Shown in pieces: positions 5,914 through 13,897 of a DNA stretch of 17,347 nt (positions are counted from its first letter, which is position 1; the number at the start of each line of letters is the position of its first letter). The stretch is from Candidatus Ventricola intestinavium (lineage in GTDB: Bacteria > Bacillota > Clostridia > Christensenellales > Aristaeellaceae). The translations under genes and the position numbers were made by a program. The notes beneath the pieces are model-generated. The model worked only from the letters and a program-made list of their open reading frames with translations, ran no database searches and was not told where the DNA came from. The DNA lies in NCBI GenBank assembly GCA_018715105.1, contig DVMG01000049.1, positions 1-17,347 on the forward strand, read 5' to 3'.

Positions 5914-6558
5914 TCAGATCGCCCTGGGCAGGTTCCACCTGAACACCGTGGCCAGGATGCGCAGCGTCACGGTCACCATCAATCCCGTCCCATAGGAGAC
6001 AGCCTGATTGACACCCACGCGCACAAGAAGGGCATAGCTCAGCGCGCCGAGGATCGCCGCCACGGCATACACGCGCTTTTTGAGCACAAAAGGCATCTCC
6101 TGAAGCAGCACATCGCGCAGCATGCCGCCGCCCACAGCGGTTGTCATCCCCAGAAACGTAGTCAGAAAGATGTTGCTGCCATATCCGGCCTCCATGCCGA
6201 TGCGCGCGCCGGAGACCGCAAATACGCCCAGGCCTACGGCGTCAAACACGTTGTTCACCTGCTCGATGATGTGCTCGCGCATGACATAGCGCTCCTTCAT
6301 CGCCCTGGCAATGGCAAACACGGTCAGCGCGCAGAGCGCGGAAAGCAGCAGATAATGGAAATGGGAGAACATGCGGGGCGGAAAGTGGCCGATGATCACA
6401 TCGCGCAGCGTGCCGCCGCCCAGCGCCGTGATGACGGCAAGAAACAGCACGCCGAAAAGATCCGTTCGCTTGTCGATGGCCACCATCGCGCCGGAGACGG
6501 CAAACGCCGCTGTACCTATCCATTCGCAGATCTGAAAGACAAAATTCAGGTCGGTCAT
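5914..6558 (-). CDS. TRIC-type / UPF0126 (YadS-YicG) membrane channel protein
   Basis: A 214-aa protein with about seven hydrophobic segments, arranged as two similar halves. Each half has the family signature after its second helix: GGGTLRDVIIGHFPP and GGGMLRDVLLQEMPF. Bacterial members of this family (trimeric intracellular cation channel fold; YicG is also linked to small-molecule uptake) have uncertain physiological substrates, so no transport specificity is given. The ATG at 6558 is chosen because AAAAGGA lies 8 nt upstream and the following residues (MTDLNFVFQICEWIGTAAFAVSG) are family-like. An upstream ATG at 6591 would add a charged 11-residue leader. It converges on the ydhYVW-like operon and shares the terminator region at 5738-5806. 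Confidence 0.9.
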   Translation of the reverse strand: MTDLNFVFQICEWIGTAAFAVSGAMVAIDKRTDLFGVLFLAVITALGGGTLRDVIIGHFPPRMFSHFHYLLLSALCALTVFAIARAMKERYVMREHIIEQVNNVFDAVGLGVFAVSGARIGMEAGYGSNIFLTTFLGMTTAVGGGMLRDVLLQEMPFVLKKRVYAVAAILGALSYALLVRVGVNQAVSYGTGLMVTVTLRILATVFRWNLPRAI

Positions 6559-6613
6559 CCGTTTATCCTTTTCCCGGCGCGCACAGGGCATGCCGCCGAT
6601 TGAATCTTTCCTG

Positions 6614-6644
6614 TTTAAGAAGGCTCTTGCAAGCCCTTCCTAAA
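6614..6644. other. stem-loop between cca and the TRIC gene
   Basis: TTTAAGAAGGCT (6614-6625) and AGCCCTTCCTAAA (6632-6644) pair over about 12 bases with one bulge and one G-U, around a 6-nt loop. No U-run follows on either strand. It may separate the messages of the two minus-strand genes; nothing more can be said. Confidence 0.4.
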
Positions 6645-6668
6645 GCAATTCTCTTGAATCCATGCTCT

Positions 6669-8135
6669 TCAGACAATCCCTCCATCTCTCTGAAAGGGAT
6701 CCCTTCTGAAGGAGCTGCGCGCTTTTCCCCCGTCTCCTGCGGGCGCTTCATGCGTCGTGCGGACAGCCTCCTCAACGGCCGTTGACAGAGGCACGCCGCA
6801 GAGCACGCGCCTGCGCGCCTGAGAAAGGGCCTTTCCCATGGCGGGCCCGGCCTTTGCCCCCGCGGCAAGCAGCATGGCGCCGCTGGGCATCCCGGCACGA
6901 ACGGCATCCTGATACAGCGCAAGCCGGGCGGAAAGAAAGCGCTCTTCCTCATCGGCCCGTGCGCGCGGCTTGGCCGTTCCGCGCGCATCACAGACCGCAA
7001 GCAGAATCAGTTCCTGCGGGCATACCGATTCATCCAGGAGCAGGTGGGTGTGGCGCACGTCCGCCTGCGTATAAAAGAGAGTGTGTGCGCGCATGTGCAG
7101 GCGGCACATGTCAACGGCATAGGCGATGGCCTCTTTTCCCGCGCCGATGCGGGAAAGAAGCGCCCTGGCAAGCGGCATGCCGCTTTGCTCATAGCCGGCA
7201 GAGTGCCACTCTCCATGTGCGTTTTTCCGCGTGGAGACCGCTTTGCCCAGATCATGCACGAGCGCAGCCAGCATGAACGCCCATGGATCCCGCGCCTGTG
7301 CCCGCACACCGGCTGCTTCGCGAAGAACAAGCATCGTGTGCTCAAAGGCATCCCCTTCCGGATGATAGCGCGGGTTCTGCGGCACTCCTTCCAGCGCCTT
7401 TAGTTCGGCAAACCATGGCCCCAGCGCGCCCACCTGGCCGAGCACGCGGAAATAGACATCCGGTTCGCCGGCCTGAAGCAGTGCCTTCTTTGTTTCCTCC
7501 ATCACGCGGGCGGCGCTCAGGCGGAAAAGCGGCATGCGGGCCATTCTGTCCCTTGTCTGCGCATCCGGCGTGAGGCCAAAGCGGGATGCAAACTGCGCGC
7601 CGCGCAAAACGCGCAGCGGATCCTCTTCAAACCCCTCTCCCGGCAGGGCGCGGAGCACCCTGTTTTCCAGATCCTCACGGCCGCCGAAGGGGTCGACATA
7701 TTCCCCCGTCAGCACATCCCGCAAGATGGCGTTGACGGTAAAATCCCGCCGCGCGGCCGCGCGCTCCGGCGGAAGATACGGATCCAGGATCACGTCAAAA
7801 TCCCGATGCAGCGGGCCTGTGCGCCGCTCAAGCCGGGGAATGGCCAGATCAATGCCCTGCCCGCGCAGGCTGTAGACGCCATAGCGCGCACCGCTTTGCT
7901 CCACCTCGCCGAATTGCGCGGCAAGCGCGCACAGCGCCTGCGGCAAAAGCCCGTAAATCTCACAGTCCACATCCCCGCATGCAAGGCCCAGCAGCTCATC
8001 CCGGACGCACCCGCCCACCAGCATGGCGCGCCCGCCCGCCTCCCGCACGCGGGCGGCGATGGAGAAAAGAATCTCCCGGCGGTTTTGCCCGCCTTCCTGT
8101 GCCGCTGACCGATCCGGGCGTTTCCTATCCATCAT
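6669..8135 (-). CDS. cca: CCA tRNA nucleotidyltransferase with HD domain
   Basis: This 488-aa enzyme adds or repairs the 3' CCA of tRNAs from CTP and ATP. The class II nucleotidyltransferase head shows LVGGCVRDELLG (39-50), GDVDCEIYG with metal ligands Asp55 and Asp57, RRDFTVNAIL (129-138) and EDPLRVLRGAQFASRF (171-186). A C-terminal HD domain follows, with HPEGDAFEHT (258-267) and LVHDLGKA (292-299). This arrangement matches the E. coli-type CCA enzyme, whose HD domain has phosphohydrolase activity. The start ATG overlaps the stop of the preceding 75-aa gene (ATGA), so translation is probably coupled. The last ~40 residues are charged and probably unstructured. Confidence 0.94.
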   Translation of the reverse strand: MMDRKRPDRSAAQEGGQNRREILFSIAARVREAGGRAMLVGGCVRDELLGLACGDVDCEIYGLLPQALCALAAQFGEVEQSGARYGVYSLRGQGIDLAIPRLERRTGPLHRDFDVILDPYLPPERAAARRDFTVNAILRDVLTGEYVDPFGGREDLENRVLRALPGEGFEEDPLRVLRGAQFASRFGLTPDAQTRDRMARMPLFRLSAARVMEETKKALLQAGEPDVYFRVLGQVGALGPWFAELKALEGVPQNPRYHPEGDAFEHTMLVLREAAGVRAQARDPWAFMLAALVHDLGKAVSTRKNAHGEWHSAGYEQSGMPLARALLSRIGAGKEAIAYAVDMCRLHMRAHTLFYTQADVRHTHLLLDESVCPQELILLAVCDARGTAKPRARADEEERFLSARLALYQDAVRAGMPSGAMLLAAGAKAGPAMGKALSQARRRVLCGVPLSTAVEEAVRTTHEAPAGDGGKARSSFRRDPFQRDGGIV

Positions 8136-8359
8136 TCCAGTTCTCCCTGATCCCCGCGCGCATAAGCGGCGGTCAGCACTTCCTCAAGGGATATATGCAC
8201 ATCCCGCTTTCTGCCCGGCAGGCGCGCGCAAAAACCGGCGCCATCGGCATCCATGGCGGTCACCAGCATGTTTCTCTTTTTCATCACGCCGCCGTTCACC
8301 GTCACGACGCAGATCCGGCGCCCGCGTTCCAGCGAATAGCGCAGAAAACGTTCCACCAT
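8132..8359 (-). CDS. 75-aa protein of unknown function coupled to cca
   Basis: The predicted protein has three blocks: MVERFLRYSLERGRRICVVT, then GGVMKKRNMLVTAMDADGAG, then LPGRKRDVHISLEEVLTAAY. It has no signal peptide, membrane helix or cysteine cluster; the mix of strands and a final helix suggests a small folded domain. The stop overlaps the cca start by 4 nt, and GGGAAG lies about 9-13 nt before its ATG. The overlap, length and well-formed composition argue for a real gene. I do not recognise the family. A role near tRNA or RNA metabolism is only a guess from context. Confidence 0.75.
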   Translation of the reverse strand: MVERFLRYSLERGRRICVVTVNGGVMKKRNMLVTAMDADGAGFCARLPGRKRDVHISLEEVLTAAYARGDQGELE

Positions 8360-8424
8360 AAGCGTGCTTCCCTTCTTCCCATGGGCGTGCCGGACGCATC
8401 CCCCTGTGCGTTCTGATCCGCATG

Positions 8425-10353
8425 TCAGGAATCCACCTGATAGATCCGGATATCCGGGTTTTCATACACCAGGCTGAAAAGGGCATCCAGTGCGTCCAGG
8501 TTCACCGCAAAATCCGCGCGCTCATAGTCGCTCACAAAGATATAATCCACCCCGTAGGTTTCAAGAACGTCGAGGTTTTCCTCCGGATTTTCATAAAAGC
8601 GCCTGCAGTCGCCGGCCTGCGCGCTGTAATCGAGGCCATGAAAATAGACATACAGATCGCTGCCGCAGAGGATCTGCCTCCCCGCCAGCGAGCAGACGGG
8701 GTTGATGTGCTGCTGGCCGGTGAGGAAAACGGCGTCCTTCTGCGTGTTTTCCCGGATCCAGTCCGCCGCCTGCACGGCAGAAGCGGAAAAGAGCTGATAT
8801 CCGGATACCGCCTCGCGGGCGATGGAAAGTGCGCCGGAAAACGTGCTCGCCCAGAGGAACAGAGCGCAAAGCAGCGCGCGGCCGCGCAGCCCGGCAAGCC
8901 TCTGCATCAGGATGGAGCCATAATCCGCCGCAAGAATGGCGGCAAACATGAACCAGATGTAAAACAGCTTGTTGTTGTCGTATTCATTGGGCTGGAAGAG
9001 GACCGTCTCCGCGACGAGATAAAGAGCGGCCATCCCCAGCACGATATCCAGATAACCGCGCCGGCGCGCATTCAGGCACGCGCAGATCATCAGGATATAC
9101 GGCAGGCCCGCATTTTTGATCCAGAACCAGAAATATCCGTCAATCAGGCCGTTTCCGCCGCTGTTGTTGACCCAATTCAGCTGCAGGCGCAGCGAGCCGC
9201 CCTCAAGCGTCTGCCTCACGGCGTTGCCAAGCACCTGCGGCAGCGCCAGCGCCAGCGTGATGAGCAGATAAATCCCCGCCATGCGAAGGAGCCAGCCCCT
9301 GTCCTCCCTGTGGCAGACCATGCGCCCGACCAGATACCCGCCGGAAAAAAGCCCCAGCGCGAGAAACGTGTGCGTGTGCACCAGCGGCAGGGAGCCTGCC
9401 CACAGGCCGAGCATCACCGTCTGGCGCATGGATTTTTCCCTCGTGGCGCTGATGAGCAGATACAGCGCGGGAATGCCCATCGCCCAGCCGCCCAACAGCG
9501 AACGCTGAGGGATCATCAGATCCGCGATGACGTTTGAAAAACGAAGGTTGAGGTCGGGCTGGTTGGCCGGCGTCTTATAATAGCCGGTGAAAATCTCGCG
9601 GACCTTTGCAAATCCATCCCGGAAGGCCATGTCAAAATCATACAGGAATCCCAGCCCGCCGTTCAAGAAAAACAGCAGGGCCGCCACGGCCACCGCCTTA
9701 TGCCGCCCGCCGAGAATCTGCCGGGCCAGAATCATGTATCCCCCATACGTCAGCATCATCAGCAGCGTGCCGGGCACGATCAGCGACCAGGAGAGCGGCA
9801 GGCCCAGCATATACAGGCTTGTACTCAGCGAGTCCGTCAGATACGGATAGGAGAGCGGCGTGCCGGCCAGCAGGCTGTAGCGGGGGGGAAAATCCATCCC
9901 CTCGATGGAGGTGACAAAAGAGAGGTGCATGCACAGATCGCCGTAGGTGGACTGCCCGCACCAGAGCGATCCATCCGCCGCCGGCATGAGCACATGCGTA
10001 TACTGCAGATAGCCCGAAAGCGCCGTCAGCGGCAGACAGATCACCGCCATCATCGCCAGCAGGCGGCGATCCGACGGGCCCATTGGCCTGAGCGGACGCC
10101 TGTCCCGCAGAAAAAAGCAGACGGTCACAACGGCCAGCATGGCCGCAGTAGCCGCCACATGCGCCGCGGCGGTGAAGCCAAACGCATAGGCAAACAGCGC
10201 CGGAAGCTGCATCTCCAGCAGCAGCCCCAGCGCCAGCCCCAGCCAAATCCGCACAACCGGGCTCTTTTCAGGCAAAAGAAAGCGCACGGCCTGCACGCTG
10301 CCAAGGAGAAAAAAAGCGGTAAACACGATTGCCATCATGAGAAAGACGCTCAC
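8425..10353 (-). CDS. polytopic membrane protein, probable GT-C-fold glycosyltransferase
   Basis: A 642-aa protein with about 12 hydrophobic segments and a C-terminal soluble tail of about 120 residues. After the third or fourth helix comes YGDLCMHLSFVTSI (137-150), an acidic-histidine loop motif (Asp139, His143) of the kind seen in lipid-linked-sugar GT-C transferases, then TPLSYPYLTDSLSTSLYMLG. The tail (WIRENTQKDAVFL, SLAGRQILCGSDLYVYFHGLDY, YGVDYIFVSDYER, IRIYQVDS) resembles the tails of large uncharacterised membrane transferases from other bacteria. Substrate and product are unknown; a role in cell-surface glycan assembly is inferred. The start is a GTG at 10353 with GGAAAGG 5-6 nt upstream; an ATG at 10338 is the alternative. 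Confidence 0.7.
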   Translation of the reverse strand: MSVFLMMAIVFTAFFLLGSVQAVRFLLPEKSPVVRIWLGLALGLLLEMQLPALFAYAFGFTAAAHVAATAAMLAVVTVCFFLRDRRPLRPMGPSDRRLLAMMAVICLPLTALSGYLQYTHVLMPAADGSLWCGQSTYGDLCMHLSFVTSIEGMDFPPRYSLLAGTPLSYPYLTDSLSTSLYMLGLPLSWSLIVPGTLLMMLTYGGYMILARQILGGRHKAVAVAALLFFLNGGLGFLYDFDMAFRDGFAKVREIFTGYYKTPANQPDLNLRFSNVIADLMIPQRSLLGGWAMGIPALYLLISATREKSMRQTVMLGLWAGSLPLVHTHTFLALGLFSGGYLVGRMVCHREDRGWLLRMAGIYLLITLALALPQVLGNAVRQTLEGGSLRLQLNWVNNSGGNGLIDGYFWFWIKNAGLPYILMICACLNARRRGYLDIVLGMAALYLVAETVLFQPNEYDNNKLFYIWFMFAAILAADYGSILMQRLAGLRGRALLCALFLWASTFSGALSIAREAVSGYQLFSASAVQAADWIRENTQKDAVFLTGQQHINPVCSLAGRQILCGSDLYVYFHGLDYSAQAGDCRRFYENPEENLDVLETYGVDYIFVSDYERADFAVNLDALDALFSLVYENPDIRIYQVDS

Positions 10354-10373
10354 CCAACCCTTTCCATGATTCC

Positions 10374-10865
10374 TTACGGAACCTGTTCGCCCTTCACAAC
10401 CGTCAGGCCGGCCTGCCTCCGGCGGCGATGGGCGGCGGGCTTTGCGCCCACGCCAAGCACGTCGCTTTGCTCCTTCACGGCCATGCGGGGCGTTTCTCCG
10501 CTGAGTGCATCCTGCTTCATGTCCATCAGGTCGCGGGCAGCCTGTCTCAGGCGCGCGCCTTCGCTCCTGCGCTCGCGCATCTCCCGTGCGGCCGCCTCGG
10601 TGCAGATCGCCTGCCCAATCAGCCTCAGATAGCAGCTTCTGGCATGCAGGCCGATGGCTGCATCCGCCAGCACCGTCACCGCCACGGTAATGGGCACGGC
10701 CACCAGGTGGCGCATCCCCAAATAGACGGCCAGCGCTGCCAGCGCCACGGTCAAAACCGCGCCAAACGCAAGCCAGGCACGGCGCACCTTTCCCGCATTC
10801 CTGCGCAGCGCGATGGCGGTCTTATTGGTCAGGCGGATCGCGCCGCTTTTCCCCTTTTCTTCCAT
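10374..10865 (-). CDS. two-helix membrane protein of unknown function
   Basis: A 163-aa protein with a basic N-terminus (about 1-28) and two adjacent transmembrane helices (about 30-48 and 52-72). A cytoplasmic helical, arginine-rich tail holds the run AAAREMRERRSEGARLRQAARDLM, interrupted here for readability only. No family is recognised. GAGGAG lies 5 nt before the ATG at 10865. It ends 20 nt before the GTG of the GT-C-like gene, so the two are probably co-transcribed, and it may assist that enzyme. Confidence 0.72.
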   Translation of the reverse strand: MEEKGKSGAIRLTNKTAIALRRNAGKVRRAWLAFGAVLTVALAALAVYLGMRHLVAVPITVAVTVLADAAIGLHARSCYLRLIGQAICTEAAAREMRERRSEGARLRQAARDLMDMKQDALSGETPRMAVKEQSDVLGVGAKPAAHRRRRQAGLTVVKGEQVP

Positions 10866-10989
10866 GGTGACTCCTCGATTTTTTCAGTGATTCCCGGACG
10901 GCGCAGCCCGGTCCGCCGCCAGACAGAGCCCGAAAACCCCCGGCCGGCGTCCTGCATGGCCTTCCTTGAATCCCTGAATCTTTCTTTAT

Positions 10990-11187
10990 TTATTCTTGAT
11001 TTCCCATCGATTCCGATTCTCCATCGCCTTCTCCCGCGTAGTCAAGCGATGCATTGGCGCACACGGCGCGCGTCTGAGGGGAGAAATGCATCTGCTCATG
11101 CGTTTTTTCGGGGGCATACCCCATCCAGTAACAGGGCACCTGATGCACATAGCCGCAGGCCGCACAGCGGTAATAGTAAACTTCCAT
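10990..11187 (-). CDS. 65-aa zinc-ribbon-like mini-protein
   Basis: It starts MEVYYYRCAACGYVHQVPCY and has four cysteines: C8-x2-C11, C19 and C43. It resembles a small zinc ribbon or rubredoxin knuckle, followed by an acidic tail. The ATG at 11187 is preceded by AAGGAG with 7 nt spacing, which favours it over an overlapping longer frame at 10986-11195. There is only one CxxC pair, so zinc binding would need C19 and C43 as the other ligands. The function is unknown. Confidence 0.7.
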   Translation of the reverse strand: MEVYYYRCAACGYVHQVPCYWMGYAPEKTHEQMHFSPQTRAVCANASLDYAGEGDGESESMGNQE

Positions 11188-11227
11188 GAGAACACTCCTT
11201 CAGCCGGCTCTGTCGCGCGGCTTTTTG

Positions 11228-11253
11228 AAAAACGGATCTTTGCGCCGAATCCG
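11228..11253 (-). terminator. weak terminator downstream of cvpA
   Basis: On the minus strand CGGATT (11253-11248) pairs with GATCCG (11238-11233) and is followed at once by TTTTT (11232-11228). A second imperfect stem (CCTGC/GCAGG) lies just before it. Confidence 0.45.
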
Positions 11254-11279
11254 CCTGCACGGGAACCAGCCGGGCAGGC

Positions 11280-11969
11280 TCAGCCGTTGCCAAGGATGGA
11301 GAGGATAAGCTGGCTGTCAAACAGGGGCGCCAGCTGGGATTGGGCAAACACCTGCGTCAGCTGCTCTACGGGGGCCACGGCCAGCACAATGGGCACCAGC
11401 GCAAAGAGGATAAACAGCATCAGAATCCCCCTGGCCAGGCCGAAAATTCCTCCGGCCAGAGCATCCAGATGGCGCAGCACGGGCAGCTCAAACACATAGC
11501 AGATCAGATGGATGACAAAGGTGGCCACGATATAGCTCAGCAGAAAACAGATCAGGAAACTGAGGATGGAAATAGACACGCTTACAATCGTCTGGCTGAG
11601 CAGCGTGGAGACCGTAGCCGAACCGGAGGATGTGCCAAGCGCGGAGAGAAACGCCGTCTGAAAAGCGGGAGGAAGCTGCGCACTTTCAAGAATCTGCGCC
11701 AGCGCACTCTCGGATACCTGCGCCACCGAGAGCATGGAAAGATCCAGATCGCTGATGCGGCTCCCCGCGTCGGTGTAATACATCAGTGTGTTGATGAGCG
11801 TCTCATTGCCCTGAAGCCATGCGGCCAGCTGGCCGCTGACGGCAAAGGCCATGGCCGCCGCGCCGATGAGCGCGGCCACGCTGAGCACGCCGTTGATAAA
11901 GCCTCTGTACATGCCGAGAATCACATTCACGGCCAGCACGACCAGGATGATGATGTCGATGATGTTCAT
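11280..11969 (-). CDS. CvpA family membrane protein
   Basis: A 229-aa protein starting MNIIDIIILVVLAVNVILGMYRGFINGVLS, the characteristic first helix of CvpA, with the Y/F-RG turn typical of the family. Further helices lie at about 28-50, 130-155 and 185-205. A serine-rich, largely polar segment (about 55-125) lies between helices 2 and 3. The family is linked to envelope homeostasis and colicin V production in E. coli, but its molecular function is unsettled. AAAGGAG lies 5 nt before the ATG. The gene follows the DUF5711-like gene by 38 nt, so they probably form one transcript. Confidence 0.88.
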   Translation of the reverse strand: MNIIDIIILVVLAVNVILGMYRGFINGVLSVAALIGAAAMAFAVSGQLAAWLQGNETLINTLMYYTDAGSRISDLDLSMLSVAQVSESALAQILESAQLPPAFQTAFLSALGTSSGSATVSTLLSQTIVSVSISILSFLICFLLSYIVATFVIHLICYVFELPVLRHLDALAGGIFGLARGILMLFILFALVPIVLAVAPVEQLTQVFAQSQLAPLFDSQLILSILGNG

Positions 11970-12007
11970 GAGCTCTCCTTTCGCCTCGCCGCCGCGGCGC
12001 TTTGCGC

Positions 12008-13207
12008 TTAAAGCGGCAGTTCCACCACATAGATTTCCGAGCCGGAAGCCACCACCGCCCGATTCTCTGAAATCATGCCCAGAACGGCGGTGATGTTGAT
12101 GGGCAGCGCATAGGCGTTAAACGTCGTCTCCCCAAACCGGCAGGCATACACGGCGTTTGATGCAAAGCCATAGACCGAGCGCGTTCCCAGCGCGGCGGCA
12201 ATGCAGGGGCTGGGCAGATGCAGGACGCGGTCCACGTTTCCATACATCAGGCGCACGTTGTTCAGGCCGCTGCCTTCGTCCTGATCCTGAGCCGGCACGA
12301 GGAGCTGATAAAGCGTGCCGCCGCTCGTGAGCACATCCTCCACCGTGTAACCGTAGATCAGCGTGGGAGAAGAGGCTTCCAGCACGCGGTAATTGTAGTG
12401 CAGGATCTGCCGGGTGGTCACGACATGGAGAACCCCGTCCTGATCGTAAATCCGATAGGCGATATGCTCGCCCAGCGAGCTGCTTCCTGTGGAAAGTCGT
12501 CCGGGCTGGAACGTCTGAAGCTCGGTGGAGATCACCGTGCCGGTTGTGTCAAGCCCCAGCACCCACATCAGTTCTGTCTCCTGGGCGCTTGAAGAAGTGG
12601 TGGACATGAAAAAGCCGATGTCAAGCAGCGTCTGGTTGGTGATGGTGATATTGTCCACAATCTGTCCACTGCTGTCAATGACGCTGATCACGCCGTTATC
12701 CGCCTCGCCCACAAAAACGGCCACATATTCGTCGCCCGCGCTGGCAAACTGAATGGAATCGGACATCTTATTGTTATAAATCAGCCTGCCGCGGCTGTTG
12801 AGAATGTAAAGATCATTGCCCGACCAGGCCACGATGCGCTGCTGCGTGGCGTCATAATCGGCATTCGTGCCGATCTGATAGCTCCACTCGTTGCCGCCTG
12901 TGGCCGCCACGCAGTGGAGCGTGGTTCCATCGTAAAAGATGACGCTGTCGCCAAAGGGCATCACGTTCTGGCTGAGCGTTGCGCCGATGCGCGTCACCCT
13001 GCCCACGCCGCTGCGTCCCGAATCCGTGAGCGCGTAGGCGATCACCACAGCCAGCAGCGCGGCCAGCGCCAGCAGCGCGATGAGCATGCGCAGGCGGGCT
13101 GAAAGCGGCTTTTTCTTCTTTTTTTTGCTGTCCTCATTCATTCCATAGGAGCCAAACGTCGCATTGGCCCCCGTCATATACGTGACTCGCCTCTTGTTGC
13201 GATCCAT
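12008..13207 (-). CDS. membrane-anchored beta-propeller-like protein, DUF5711-type
   Basis: A 399-aa protein with a basic cytoplasmic N-terminus containing a polylysine run (about 28-33), one transmembrane helix (about 38-58), and an extracellular domain of repeated short strands. Examples are IVAWSGNDLYILNSRGRLIY, VISVIDSSGQIVDNITI and LMWVLGLDTTGTVIS. This suggests a PQQ- or WD-like propeller. I assign it to the DUF5711 group, which I recall as a Clostridia family; that name rests on general resemblance and the CvpA neighbour. The ATG at 13207 is chosen because AAAGGAAG lies just upstream; an in-frame ATG at 13252 has no such site. It may sense or scaffold at the cell surface. Confidence 0.72.
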   Translation of the reverse strand: MDRNKRRVTYMTGANATFGSYGMNEDSKKKKKKPLSARLRMLIALLALAALLAVVIAYALTDSGRSGVGRVTRIGATLSQNVMPFGDSVIFYDGTTLHCVAATGGNEWSYQIGTNADYDATQQRIVAWSGNDLYILNSRGRLIYNNKMSDSIQFASAGDEYVAVFVGEADNGVISVIDSSGQIVDNITITNQTLLDIGFFMSTTSSSAQETELMWVLGLDTTGTVISTELQTFQPGRLSTGSSSLGEHIAYRIYDQDGVLHVVTTRQILHYNYRVLEASSPTLIYGYTVEDVLTSGGTLYQLLVPAQDQDEGSGLNNVRLMYGNVDRVLHLPSPCIAAALGTRSVYGFASNAVYACRFGETTFNAYALPINITAVLGMISENRAVVASGSEIYVVELPL

Positions 13208-13273
13208 GCTAACTTCCTTTCGCAGCTCTTCGCCGGGAAGAAATCCGGACATATCCCTGAAAAATGAAAAGAT

Positions 13274-13516
13274 TCAAAACAGCGGCGCGCAGCCCCGCCG
13301 GCCGATCGCCGCGGCGATCTGTGGGATATCAAGCCCCCGCACGCAAATCATGGCCGCGCCGGATGCGCCGGCGCGCGCCCGCAGTGCCCCCTGCACATCG
13401 CTCAGATAGAGCACCGCGTCTGCCTCGACGCGGCTTTCCAGCGGATGCACGTGGTAGCCCATTGCGAGAAGCTGTGCTGCCACCTCTTCAAGCCCTTTTT
13501 GATATAAGACGATCAT
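13274..13516 (-). CDS. UPF0180 / YkuS-like small protein
   Basis: From the ATG at 13516 the protein is 80 aa, close to the ~81 aa of B. subtilis YkuS. It has the same plan: a start helix (YQKGLEEVAAQLLAMGYHVHPL), a short strand with an aspartate-rich turn (EADAVLYLS), a middle segment, and a second strand-helix unit (AAMICVRGLDIPQIAAAI). The function of the family is unknown. GGGAAGGA lies about 10 nt upstream. Longer in-frame starts at 13573 (MKVLFFGHPMG) and 13645 have no clear ribosome site, so the short form is preferred, though the 13573 start cannot be excluded. Confidence 0.62.
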   Translation of the reverse strand: MIVLYQKGLEEVAAQLLAMGYHVHPLESRVEADAVLYLSDVQGALRARAGASGAAMICVRGLDIPQIAAAIGRRGCAPLF

Positions 13517-13771
13517 GGACCGGACATCCTTCCCGTTTTTTCCCATAGGATGGCCGAAAAAAAGAACTTTCATGCCGGTTTGGCGCTTTGGTTTTCCACG
13601 CCTGCGCCGCCGGGAGGATGACTTTTCCACTTTTGGACTGTGCACAGCTTCCGCCCGGATCCATACCGGAATGTAACAGGCTGATTTTCCAGGTATTTCT
13701 TTCTTTTTCAGGTTTTGGCACGGAGCGGTGCATGCCGTCTCCGGGAGAATTATCCAGCGGGTTTCCTCAGG

Positions 13772-13836
13772 TTTTCCACACAGTTTTCCACAAGAATGTG
13801 GAAAACTGTGGAGAATTTGTGGATGAATGTGGATAA
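13772..13836. other. DnaA-box cluster, candidate replication origin
   Basis: Six 9-mers match, or nearly match, the DnaA consensus TTWTNCACA within 65 bp. In plus orientation, TTTTCCACA occurs at 13772-13780 and 13784-13792. In minus orientation, read as reverse complements, they are TTTTCCACA (13797-13805), TTCTCCACA (13807-13815, one mismatch), TCATCCACA (13818-13826, one mismatch) and the canonical TTATCCACA (13828-13836). The last four start 10, 11 and 10 bp apart, in phase with the helix. Boxes two and three form a perfect 12-base inverted repeat (13781-13792 with 13797-13808). Two 8-of-9 matches lie at 13592-13600 and 13623-13631. Pyrimidine-rich, AT-richer sequence lies on both sides (13683-13713 and 13845-13875). 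This is the main content of the 381-nt gap 13517-13897. Confidence 0.7.
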
Positions 13837-13897
13837 GTCCCTGATTCTCTGCTTTTTCTTTGATTTTACAGGCGTTTTACGGGAATTCCCAAAAAGA

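Noticed and set aside
8422..9537. 371-codon plus-strand frame opposite the GT-C-like gene
   Set aside because: Shadow frame: the composition is rich in H, R, Q and A with no domain, and the opposite strand encodes a coherent membrane protein.
13781..13808. Perfect 12-base inverted repeat as a recF terminator
   Set aside because: No U-run follows on the minus strand, and both arms are DnaA boxes, so an origin function explains it better.
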